Below, in pieces: positions 50,841 through 58,076 of a DNA stretch of 61,961 nt. The translations under genes were made by a program, and so were the position numbers. Location: contig CAJTNI010000012.1 in the NCBI GenBank assembly GCA_910577945.1, forward strand, positions 1 to 61,961, in the 5' to 3' direction. How positions within the stretch are numbered: position 1 is the stretch's first letter; every line of letters begins with the position of its first letter. Below the pieces are notes generated by a model that saw only the letters and a list, made by a program, of their open reading frames with translations, was not told where the DNA came from and did not search any database. This DNA comes from an uncultured Christensenella sp. (GTDB lineage: Bacteria > Bacillota > Clostridia > Christensenellales > Pumilibacteraceae).

Positions 50841-51961
50841 AGAAAAAGACAGATAGCAATTTTTTGCGCTACGACTATCCGTCGGCGTGCGCGTTCTATC
50901 TGGGCGCGATTATCGTGTCGCTCGTTTGTCAGGCGCTCGTCGCGTTCGTTGCGGCGGGGCTGAACGGCAAGTTTCCCAATCTGACCGAGAACGGCGATTT
51001 CAACGGCGCGTTCATGATAATTATTCAGGCGGCTAACGCGGCGTTTATTTATTTGTTCGGCAAGCTGCGAAAGCGCAGGCTCAACTTTACGTATTTTCGC
51101 GGCGCGACGGACGGCAAGCCGCCGCGCGTCGTCGATTACGTATTGCCGCCCGTGTGCGCGCTGTTGCTGTTGATAGGCATGTATCTGCCCACGCTGTGGT
51201 TCGGTTATATCGCCAAGGCGATGGGCGTGCCCGCCGACGCGGGCGCGATTGCCATGGATACGCCGAGCGCGATTGTCATGGTGGTGATTGCGTCGGTGTT
51301 TTTGGCGCCCGTGTGCGAGGAGAGTATTTATCGCGGCGTGCTGCTGCACGGACTTAACGAGCGGTTGACCGCCGTCAAAGCGGTGCTGCTGTCCGCGCTC
51401 GCGTTTACGCTCATGCACATGAGCCCGCTGCAAATAGTGTTCCAATTCGCAATGGGCGTGCTGTGCGGGTTTATCGCGTTAAAATCCAAGCGCCTGCTTC
51501 CGACGATACTTACGCACGCTTGCGGCAACGCGCTCGCGCTTATTGTCGCCGCCACTCCGCTCGGCAATAGTCTTGCGGGCTGCGAGGCGTGGCTCGTCGA
51601 TAATATCGCCGCCGCGTTCTTTATCACGCTCGGCTTGTTTGTAGGCGGCGGCGCGGCGCTGTTCGCGCTCGTGCGGTTCGGCTTCGGGTACGGAAGCAAA
51701 GCGGTTAAAAAGTCCGCGACCGAGAACGTCGAAACGGAAAACAAAGCCGCGGACGATGCGGGCGCGCCCGACGCGAGCCTCGATACCGAGAATAACGCCG
51801 CGACGGACGGTGACGACGACGCAGACAAGCGCGCCGCGGAAGCCGCGCGCGGCACTGCCGAGGAAATGCGTCGCCGCGACGGACGCTTTAAGTATTTTAT
51901 AGGCATAGGCATTTGCTTGGTGATGGTTATAATCAATCTCGTAGCGCTTGTGTGGGCGTGA
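50834..51961 (+). CDS. CPBP-family intramembrane metalloprotease (first of two)
   Basis: A 375-residue polytopic protein with about eight helices. The CPBP (Abi/CAAX protease-like) motifs are CEESIYRGVLLHGL (EExxxR, about residue 158), a second-motif FTLMHMS and ILTHACGNALALI. A charged, Asp/Ala/Glu-rich linker at about 290-345 and a final single helix are unusual additions. CPBP proteins cleave membrane substrates or bacteriocin-related peptides. The gene overlaps the YycJ-like gene and is directly followed by a second CPBP gene. Confidence 0.9.
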   Translation: MLKKKTDSNFLRYDYPSACAFYLGAIIVSLVCQALVAFVAAGLNGKFPNLTENGDFNGAFMIIIQAANAAFIYLFGKLRKRRLNFTYFRGATDGKPPRVVDYVLPPVCALLLLIGMYLPTLWFGYIAKAMGVPADAGAIAMDTPSAIVMVVIASVFLAPVCEESIYRGVLLHGLNERLTAVKAVLLSALAFTLMHMSPLQIVFQFAMGVLCGFIALKSKRLLPTILTHACGNALALIVAATPLGNSLAGCEAWLVDNIAAAFFITLGLFVGGGAALFALVRFGFGYGSKAVKKSATENVETENKAADDAGAPDASLDTENNAATDGDDDADKRAAEAARGTAEEMRRRDGRFKYFIGIGICLVMVIINLVALVWA

Positions 51962-51965
51962 CGCG

Positions 51966-53114
51966 ATGAACGAAATCGCTTTGTCAAACAGACCGCAAGC
52001 GCCGCGAGGCGAGCCGCTTTACGGCGAGCGCCGCGATATTCGCGCCGTGTCGTATGCGCTGTGCTCGGCGGTTTTCGGCGTTTTGGTAATGCGCATAGTG
52101 TCGTACTTTGCGGCGTTGCCGTCCGATACGTACGGGCAAACGCTGCTCGGCGATATGCTGTTCTCGCTGCCCGTGCAGCTCGTGTTCTTTCTTATAGTGC
52201 CGTTTTGCATATACAAGTTTTACGGCAAGCGCAGTGTGCGCGCGGTGCTGGAATACGGCTCGGTCGGCGCGTTCAAGCCCTATTTTTTGCTGGCGCTGCC
52301 GCTCGGGCTGTTCGTATATTTTTTGACGCTCGGCGTGTCGTCGGCGTGGCAGGCGCTGCTCGGCGCGACGGGGTATTCGCACGCGTCGGCGGCGACGCCG
52401 CTGCCCGACGGGTTTGTCGCGGGGTTCTTTGTCGCCGAGATAGTCATGACCGCGGTGCTGCCCGCGGTGTGCGAGGAGTTTGTCATGCGCGGCGGGCTGT
52501 TGACTACGGCGCGTAAGTCGTTGGGCATCGTCGGCTGCGTCGTGCTCGGCGGCGTGGCGTTCGGACTTTTCCACCAAAACGTAAGACAGGTGTTTTACAC
52601 GTCGCTGTTCGGCGCGCTCGCCGTATTCCTTACGTATAAAACCAAGAGCCTGTACCCCGCAATGCTCATGCACTTCGTCAATAATTTTTGCGGCGTGTTT
52701 TTCGAGTATGCCGAGCATTACGGCTGGCCCGTGTTCGGCGGGCTGTGGAGCATGATAAACGAATTGAGCGCGGAATATCCGTGGCTGCTGTTTATAGTGT
52801 TCGCTGCGGTAGCGGGCGCGGCGCTCGGTATTGTCGTGATTATGCTGTACTGCCGCGAAAAGCGCGTCATACGCGACAAGACCGCGGTCATAAAGGACAG
52901 CGCGTTCGACGCGACCAATAAGCGCGTCGTAATCATGGGCGAGTTCGACCCTGCGCGTATAGAGAGCTTGGAAATGCAGCGCGAGGTGTACGGCAAAGAC
53001 TACCGCGAGCAAAAGTACAAGCCGACCCTGCGCGACCTCGCGTTGATAGCGGCGTTGGCAACGGTGACGGTGGTTACTACGGTGTTCACTTACGTCTGGG
53101 GCTTCTTCTATTGA
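51966..53114 (+). CDS. CPBP-family intramembrane metalloprotease (second of two)
   Basis: A 382-residue polytopic protein. The active-site motif is CEEFVMRGGLLTTA, with the second motif GVAFGLFHQNVRQVF and the third YPAMLMHFVNNFCGVFFEY. A cytoplasmic charged segment (about 300-355) precedes a last helix, like its neighbour. The two proteins share layout but little sequence beyond the motifs. Start ATG 51966 is 4 bases after the previous stop. Confidence 0.9.
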   Translation: MNEIALSNRPQAPRGEPLYGERRDIRAVSYALCSAVFGVLVMRIVSYFAALPSDTYGQTLLGDMLFSLPVQLVFFLIVPFCIYKFYGKRSVRAVLEYGSVGAFKPYFLLALPLGLFVYFLTLGVSSAWQALLGATGYSHASAATPLPDGFVAGFFVAEIVMTAVLPAVCEEFVMRGGLLTTARKSLGIVGCVVLGGVAFGLFHQNVRQVFYTSLFGALAVFLTYKTKSLYPAMLMHFVNNFCGVFFEYAEHYGWPVFGGLWSMINELSAEYPWLLFIVFAAVAGAALGIVVIMLYCREKRVIRDKTAVIKDSAFDATNKRVVIMGEFDPARIESLEMQREVYGKDYREQKYKPTLRDLALIAALATVTVVTTVFTYVWGFFY

Positions 53115-53384
53115 GCGCGTATGCCTCGCGTGATGCGTCGTTAAACGAGTGAGCGCGGCGCGGTCATGTACGTCTGAGTACACTCCCTTGCCGCGCCACT
53201 CGTTTGCCTAGCCTGACGCGGGTCTACGCGGTCAAATCGCTCGATATGGACAAAACATAACGTCGGCGTTTCTCGGTCATGTACGTCTGTGTAAACTCCC
53301 GCGCGTGTAGTATATTGTAAAGCGACAATAATGTGCCGGTATACCGCCTTCGGCGTGGTGCGGCTAGAAGTAAACGGGTGAAGT
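53115..53384. repeat. Intergenic repeat region with two direct repeats and an inverted copy of the 60-bp-array core
   Basis: A 27-bp segment occurs at 53161-53187 and 53274-53300 with 25 matches. The first sits in the loop of a hairpin with arms AAACGAGTG/CACTCGTTT and CGCGG-type extensions. At 53309-53331 lies the exact inverted copy of 23 bases from the 41.6-kb array (TATTGTCGCTTTACAATATA core). No gene is visible. rlmH follows with a GGTGA site. Confidence 0.8.
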
Positions 53385-53825
53385 ATGAAAAAAATCAGAA
53401 TTTTATGCGTGGGCAAGGCGAGTAAGAGCTTTTGCCGCGAGGGGTGCGACGAGTATTTGAAGCGCATGAAGGCGTTCTACGACGTGAGCGTCGCGGAAAT
53501 CCCCGAGCAGCCGACCGTGCAGCGCGAGTGCGACGAGCTGCTGCGGCGCATGTCGGCGCGCGAATGCGTACTGCTCGATATCGGCGGCGACCCCGTCACC
53601 TCCGAGGAGCTTGCGGGCATATTGTACGACGCGCACCTGCGCGCGGACGAGCTTACCTTCGTTATAGGCGGCGCGTCGGGCGTGGACGGGCGCGTGCGCG
53701 CTCTGGCGCGGCGCAGGATATCGTTCGGCAGGGTCACGTTTCCGCACCAGCTCGTCAGGCTCATGCTGTGCGAACAGCTCTACCGCGCGGCGACGATACT
53801 CAATAGGATACCGTATCACAAGTAG
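53385..53825 (+). CDS. rlmH: 23S rRNA pseudouridine-1915 N3-methyltransferase
   Basis: A SPOUT methyltransferase of 146 residues, slightly shorter than the usual 155-159. It methylates the pseudouridine at 1915 of helix 69. Motifs are ILCVGKASKSFCREGCDEYL, LLDIGGDP, FVIGGASGVDGRV and ISFGRVTFPHQLVRLMLCEQ, with the typical C-terminus LNRIPYHK. The few missing residues are in the middle. Confidence 0.96.
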   Translation: MKKIRILCVGKASKSFCREGCDEYLKRMKAFYDVSVAEIPEQPTVQRECDELLRRMSARECVLLDIGGDPVTSEELAGILYDAHLRADELTFVIGGASGVDGRVRALARRRISFGRVTFPHQLVRLMLCEQLYRAATILNRIPYHK

Positions 53826-53852
53826 CTCGCAGTCGCGCGCCCGCGCATAATC

Positions 53853-54707
53853 ATGCGGCTGCGCATTACCGACCGCGTTTCCGCATATTCCTATCCTATG
53901 AACGTTTTCGAGAGGGTAAAAACGACGCTGGACAGGTCGGACGCCGACGTTTTTTCGATAGGCGAGAGCGCGTGCGGGCTGCCCGTGCTGTGTGCGCACT
54001 GCGGCGGGTACGACGGCGCGCAGCTGATAGTCACAGCCGCGATACATGCGCGAGAATGCTATACCGCGCTCGTCGCGCTTCAACAGATTTCCGAATTCGA
54101 CGGCGACGGCGGGGGCGGGGCGTATTTCGTGCCGCTCGTCAATCCCGACGGCGCGCTGTTCTTCGAAACGGGCGAAACGTTCGGCAAACGATTTTTGGCG
54201 GACAACTTAACGCGGCGGCGCGAGTGGAAAGCCGACGCCGACGGAATAGATCTCAACTGTAATTTCCCCGCACGGCACGGCACGGGCAAGTACAACAAGC
54301 GCGTGGCGGGCGCGTCCGATTTTATCGGCGATTACCCGCTGTGCGCGCCCGAGTCCGCCGCGCTTGCGCGCTTTACCGAGCGCGTAATGCCCGCGGCGAC
54401 GGTCAGCTATCATTGCATGGGCGGCGAGCTGTATTGGGAATTTTTTCAGTGCGGGCGGCGGCGCGAGCGCGATTTGCGTTTTGCGACGGCGATAGCGGAA
54501 AGAATAGGCGTGCGGCGCGTGGACGGCGATTTGTGTTCGGCGGGCGGGTACAAGGACTATTGCGTGAGCGCGCTCGGCATTCCCGCCGTGACCGTCGAGC
54601 TAATCGAATCGGGCGACCACCCGTTCGCGCCCGAGCATTTTGCCGCCGATATCGAGCGCAACGCGACGCTGCCGCGCTTCCTGCTCGACCTCATACGTAC
54701 GCAATAA
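53853..54707 (+). CDS. M14-family zinc carboxypeptidase
   Basis: A 284-residue protein of the carboxypeptidase A fold without signal peptide or LysM domain. Zinc ligands are in AAIHARECYTALVAL (HxxE) and SYHCMGGE (His), and the catalytic Glu in VTVELIE. The substrate-binding Asn-Arg pair of the family is here Asn-Cys in IDLNCNF. It may be a cytosolic murein-peptide carboxypeptidase or endopeptidase. ATG 53853 or the internal ATG 53898 could be the start; neither has a good ribosome-binding site. Confidence 0.85.
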   Translation: MRLRITDRVSAYSYPMNVFERVKTTLDRSDADVFSIGESACGLPVLCAHCGGYDGAQLIVTAAIHARECYTALVALQQISEFDGDGGGGAYFVPLVNPDGALFFETGETFGKRFLADNLTRRREWKADADGIDLNCNFPARHGTGKYNKRVAGASDFIGDYPLCAPESAALARFTERVMPAATVSYHCMGGELYWEFFQCGRRRERDLRFATAIAERIGVRRVDGDLCSAGGYKDYCVSALGIPAVTVELIESGDHPFAPEHFAADIERNATLPRFLLDLIRTQ

Positions 54708-54726
54708 ACACAACGGAGTAAATTCG

Positions 54727-55218
54727 ATGGATAACGACAACGAGCTTGCGCAAATCGAGCGCGACGAAAAATTTATGGCGGAAACGCTCGCCCGTCTCGC
54801 GGAATGTCCCGAGCGCGAAGTGCCCGTAGCGGCAATCGTGGTGCTCGGCGACGAGGTAGTGGGCGTGGGCGTCAACCGCCGCGAGACCGATATCGACCCC
54901 ACCGCGCACGCCGAGGTGGTGGCTATCCGCGCCGCAGCCAAGCGGCTCGGGCGGTGGAACTTGTCGGACTGCGAGCTGTACGTCACGTTGGAGCCGTGCG
55001 TCATGTGCGCGGGCGCGATAGTGTATTCGCGGATACGGCGCGTCGTGTACGGCGCGAAGGATTTGCGATTCGGCGCGTGCGGCACGATAATGAACGTTGC
55101 GGACAACCCAGCGCTCAATCACCGCGCGGAAATCGTCGGCGGCGTGGCGGAGGAGCGGTGCTTAGCTCCAATCCGTGCGTTTTTTGCGGCGCGGCGCAAG
55201 CCCAAGAACAATCGGTAG
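54727..55218 (+). CDS. tadA: tRNA-specific adenosine deaminase
   Basis: TadA deaminates A34 to inosine in tRNA-Arg(ACG). The 163-residue protein has the zinc and catalytic motif HAEVVAIRAA and LEPCVMCAGAIVYSRIRRVV (PCxxC). ATG 54727 was chosen over an in-frame upstream start at 54640 that lies inside the peptidase gene. No SRP RNA, a frequent neighbour of tadA, is recognisable in the 167 bases that follow. Confidence 0.95.
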   Translation: MDNDNELAQIERDEKFMAETLARLAECPEREVPVAAIVVLGDEVVGVGVNRRETDIDPTAHAEVVAIRAAAKRLGRWNLSDCELYVTLEPCVMCAGAIVYSRIRRVVYGAKDLRFGACGTIMNVADNPALNHRAEIVGGVAEERCLAPIRAFFAARRKPKNNR

Positions 55219-55329
55219 CGTTAACGTGCGCCCAAACGCCCTCGCGCGCAAATTCGGCGCGGGGTCTGTATTTATGTGTCCGCCAACATTAAATTCGCAT
55301 TAAATATGCGCGAATAGCGCGCGTCCGCA

Positions 55330-55358
55330 TTGACAAAACTATAAATAGTATATATAAT
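55330..55358 (+). promoter_or_regulatory. Promoter of the small membrane protein at 55386
   Basis: A perfect TTGACA (55330-55335), 17 bases, a perfect TATAAT (55353-55358). Confidence 0.88.
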
Positions 55359-55385
55359 TCGGATATCTACGGAGCGAGGTGCGGC

Positions 55386-55679
55386 ATGATAGTCGGGCGA
55401 CTTTTAAACAAGGTGATAAATATTTTTACGGGGCTGTTCGCCATTGCGACGCTTGTGCTCATGCTGGTAAGCTATATCAACAGCGCGTTCGGCGGCGTGA
55501 TATTGCAGGGCAACGCGCTCGTCACGGTAGAGCGGTTTCGCAATTATTTTACGCTCGCCACGGTGTTTTGCGCAGGCATAGAGTTTACGCTCAAACGCAA
55601 CGTGATATTCGCCGTTGTGTTCGCGCTAATCGTAGTCGCGGTAGCGGCGTTCATGATTTACACCGACTTGGCTATCTGA
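55386..55679 (+). CDS. Small hypothetical membrane protein
   Basis: A 97-residue protein with three hydrophobic helices (about 10-30, 45-67 and 74-95). I do not recognise it. The ATG has a GAGG site, the promoter is consensus and a terminator follows, so it is a well-defined single-gene unit. Confidence 0.7.
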   Translation: MIVGRLLNKVINIFTGLFAIATLVLMLVSYINSAFGGVILQGNALVTVERFRNYFTLATVFCAGIEFTLKRNVIFAVVFALIVVAVAAFMIYTDLAI

Positions 55680-55698
55680 TTTACCGAATTGCAAAATA

Positions 55699-56973
55699 CT
55701 AATCGACGGACGGGCGACCCCGTCCGTTTTTGCTTGCGCGCAAAAAACGTTCTGCGGCTTTGTCGATATCGCCCGCGCCCATGAATACGACCGCTTTCTC
55801 TTTGAGCGATTTGCAGTAGTCTACAATCTCGGCGAACGTGTCGAAGCAGTACGCGCGCGCGTTGAGCTCCACGATTTTGCGGCACAGCGTGTGCGACGAT
55901 ACTTCGCCCGCGCGCTCGCGCGCCGAAAACACGGGCGCGAGTACGACGGTGTCGGCGGCGGCAAGCGCGCTTACGAACCCGTCCATAAGGCTTTGCGTGC
56001 GCGAATACGTGTGCGGCTGAAACACGACTGCAACCGACGGGAACAGCTCGCGTGCGCAGGCGAGCGTCGCCGCGATTTCCGTGGGGTGGTGCGCGTAGTC
56101 GACGATTACCGTTTTTCCGAACGCAACGCCCTTGCGCTCGAACCGCCGCGCTATGCCGCCGAACTTGTTCAAGCCCGACGCGGCGGCGGATGGATTAAGC
56201 CCGCACGCGTCGGCGACCGCGAGCGCGGCGAGCGCGTTGTAAACGTTGTGCTCGCCGACGACGGGCATTGTTATCCGCGCGCGCCTGTCGCGGCTCGCAA
56301 GCTCGAAGGTGCGCGCGCCGCCGTCGACGCGCACGTTTTCGGCGCGGTAGTCGTTGTCCTTGCCCAGCCCGAATGTAATCGGCTCGGCGCACAGCGTCTT
56401 GCAAACGGGGTCGTCGCCGTTTACGATAACGGTTTTGCACCGCGCGCAAAACGCCTTGTATGCTCGAACCAGCGCCGCTTCGTCGCGGTAGTAGTCGGGG
56501 TGGTCGAACTGCACGTTGAGCACGACGCCGATATCGGGCGTCAGGTGCAAAAAGCTCTCGCGGTACTCGCACGCCTCGGTTATGAAAAAGTCGTCCGCGC
56601 CCAGCCGCGAGCCGCCCGCAACGCCCACGTGCAGCGTCGCTCTGTCGCCGAAAATCGCGCCGAGCATGGCGGTGGCGGTGCTCTTGCCGTGACAGCCCGC
56701 GACGGCAATAACGCGCTTGTACGCGCGTGAAAGCTCGCCGAGGTACTCCGCGCGCTCGACGGTCGGAATGCCCAGCTCGTGCGCGCGGGCGAGCTCGCAG
56801 TTGTCGTCAGGCACTGCGTTGGTGTAAACGACGAGGTCGCAGCCGTCTACGTTTTCGGGGGCGTGCCCGCCGTCGTCTCTGTCCGAGCCCGTGACGGTAT
56901 GTCCGCGCGCGGCGACAAACTCCGAAAGCGCGCGCATGGACACGCCGCGGTTGCCGATGAAGTGAATTCTCAT
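55699..56973 (-). CDS. murC: UDP-N-acetylmuramate-L-alanine ligase
   Basis: MurC adds L-Ala to UDP-MurNAc in peptidoglycan synthesis. The protein has 424 residues, a little short for the family. Motifs are HFIGNRGVSMRALSEF (usually GIGGxGM), the ATP loop AVAGCHGKSTATAML (usually GTHGKTTT), EACEYRESFLHL, NVQFDHPDYY, VDYAHHPTEIAA and FQPHTYSRT. The first two motifs are divergent but keep Gly and Lys positions. The ATG has no ribosome-binding site; no clear promoter is seen at the right distance. It is transcribed alone. Confidence 0.93.
   Translation of the reverse strand: MRIHFIGNRGVSMRALSEFVAARGHTVTGSDRDDGGHAPENVDGCDLVVYTNAVPDDNCELARAHELGIPTVERAEYLGELSRAYKRVIAVAGCHGKSTATAMLGAIFGDRATLHVGVAGGSRLGADDFFITEACEYRESFLHLTPDIGVVLNVQFDHPDYYRDEAALVRAYKAFCARCKTVIVNGDDPVCKTLCAEPITFGLGKDNDYRAENVRVDGGARTFELASRDRRARITMPVVGEHNVYNALAALAVADACGLNPSAAASGLNKFGGIARRFERKGVAFGKTVIVDYAHHPTEIAATLACARELFPSVAVVFQPHTYSRTQSLMDGFVSALAAADTVVLAPVFSARERAGEVSSHTLCRKIVELNARAYCFDTFAEIVDYCKSLKEKAVVFMGAGDIDKAAERFLRASKNGRGRPSVD
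55706..55732 (+). terminator. Terminator after the small membrane protein gene
   Basis: A 9-bp stem ACGGACGGG/CCCGTCCGT with a 4-base loop and TTTTT. It overlaps the 3' end of the convergent murC gene. Confidence 0.88.
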
Positions 56974-57080
56974 ACTGAACTAATATGCGGATTGTGGGCG
57001 GCGGGTGCGTCTATTGCGCGCAAATAGTGTTAATTCGGGTATTTTAGCGTCGAATACGGTCAAAATATTACGAAAATCTA

Positions 57081-57109
57081 TTGATTTTGTCGAAAGAATA
57101 TGGTAAACT
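57081..57109 (+). promoter_or_regulatory. Promoter of spoVG
   Basis: TTGATT (57081-57086), 17 bases, TAAACT (57104-57109). Confidence 0.75.
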
Positions 57110-57145
57110 TATCTTGGCTCGCAATTTAGTCATAGGTTGGAGATT

Positions 57146-57424
57146 ATGGAAATTACCGAGGTAAGATTGCGCCTCGTGAGAGACCCCGGCAAGCTCAGGG
57201 CGGCAGCGTCCATCACCATAGACGGGTGCTTTGTCGTGCATGACCTACGAGTAGTGGAAAATGAGGGCAATCTCTTCATCGCCATGCCGAACAAGCGTAT
57301 CGGCACGGGCGAATTCCGTGACGTCGCGCACCCTATTAACAACGAAACGCGCGACTATATAGCCAAACTGGTAATCGATAAGTACAACGAAGAAATCCGC
57401 GCCTCCTCCGCTAATCAAGACTGA
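57146..57424 (+). CDS. spoVG: SpoVG regulator
   Basis: A 92-residue protein of the SpoVG family, a small nucleic-acid-binding regulator involved in sporulation septation and in many other processes. The sequence begins MEITEVRLRLVRDPGKLRAA and has FVVHDLRVVENEGNLFIAMP and a DVAHPINNETRDYI block. The length is normal. ATG 57146 is favoured over ATG 57137 because it gives the family start. It has its own promoter. Confidence 0.96.
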   Translation: MEITEVRLRLVRDPGKLRAAASITIDGCFVVHDLRVVENEGNLFIAMPNKRIGTGEFRDVAHPINNETRDYIAKLVIDKYNEEIRASSANQD

Positions 57425-57497
57425 CTTATTGGGTTTGACGTAAATATCGAACAGGAAATTCAAGCCGTTGCGTCGGCAGCGGCGGGTTTTCGCTTGC

Positions 57498-57513
57498 AAA
57501 ATTGCGCAATTTT
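57498..57513. other. Perfect 16-bp palindrome between spoVG and secG
   Basis: AAAATTGCGCAATTTT is fully self-complementary. It could be an operator for a dimeric regulator or a weak terminator hairpin. The rest of the 57425-57602 gap shows no gene. Confidence 0.45.
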
Positions 57514-57602
57514 AAGTGACTAAAAAGCCGTTGATTTGTGTTATTCCGCACATAAGCGGGGCTTGCCGCGCCCAAAACATTTTAAAATGACCGACAAAAC
57601 GC

Positions 57603-57631
57603 TTGCGCAAAGCGTCGGCATGTGGTATAAT
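57603..57631 (+). promoter_or_regulatory. Promoter of secG
   Basis: TTGCGC (57603-57608), 17 bases, a perfect TATAAT (57626-57631). The leader of about 36 bases has GAAGGTGT. Confidence 0.75.
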
Positions 57632-57673
57632 TACTAGGCTTTATAAAATCGCTATACCGAAAGAAGGTGTGAT

Positions 57674-57964
57674 ATGACGCTTTTGAATGTACCCGGTTGG
57701 GTTGCGGACTCGTTTCCGATTTTAAGAATAGTTCTCGTGTGCTTGATGGCGGCAATCGGCATTGCGCTTATTATCGTCATTATGTTTCAGCCCTCGTCCT
57801 CGTCGGGTATGGGCGCGCTCACCGGTCAGCGCGACACGTTTTACGCCAAGGATAAATCCAAATCGCTCGAATCGGTTATGAAGCGTATAACCGTTGTGCT
57901 CGGAATAATAGAGGGTGTGCTTGCAATACTGTTTTTCGTAACGTTGCTCATATTCCGCGGTTAA
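57674..57964 (+). CDS. secG: Preprotein translocase subunit SecG
   Basis: SecG assists the SecYEG channel. The 96-residue protein has two transmembrane helices (about 15-37 and 73-95) linked by the family loop MFQPSSSSGMGALTGQRDTF. The N-terminal segment is longer than usual by about 10 residues. The order secG-rnr is common in Firmicutes and supports the call. Confidence 0.9.
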   Translation: MTLLNVPGWVADSFPILRIVLVCLMAAIGIALIIVIMFQPSSSSGMGALTGQRDTFYAKDKSKSLESVMKRITVVLGIIEGVLAILFFVTLLIFRG

Positions 57965-57967
57965 TCG

Positions 57968-57990
57968 AGAGGCGAAAGCCTCTTTTTTTT
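57968..57990 (+). terminator. Terminator after secG
   Basis: A 6-bp stem AGAGGC/GCCTCT with a GAAA tetraloop and eight T residues. Confidence 0.9.
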
Positions 57991-58076
57991 GCCGTTATTA
58001 CCGATTGAAAAGCAGACGCATGCGCGTTCGACCGAATAACCGTATATTTAATACAAGATAGGTAATTACGTTTAAT

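Noticed and set aside
55219..55329. SRP RNA (ffs) after tadA
   Set aside because: No GGAA-tetraloop hairpin with the conserved internal loop is visible.
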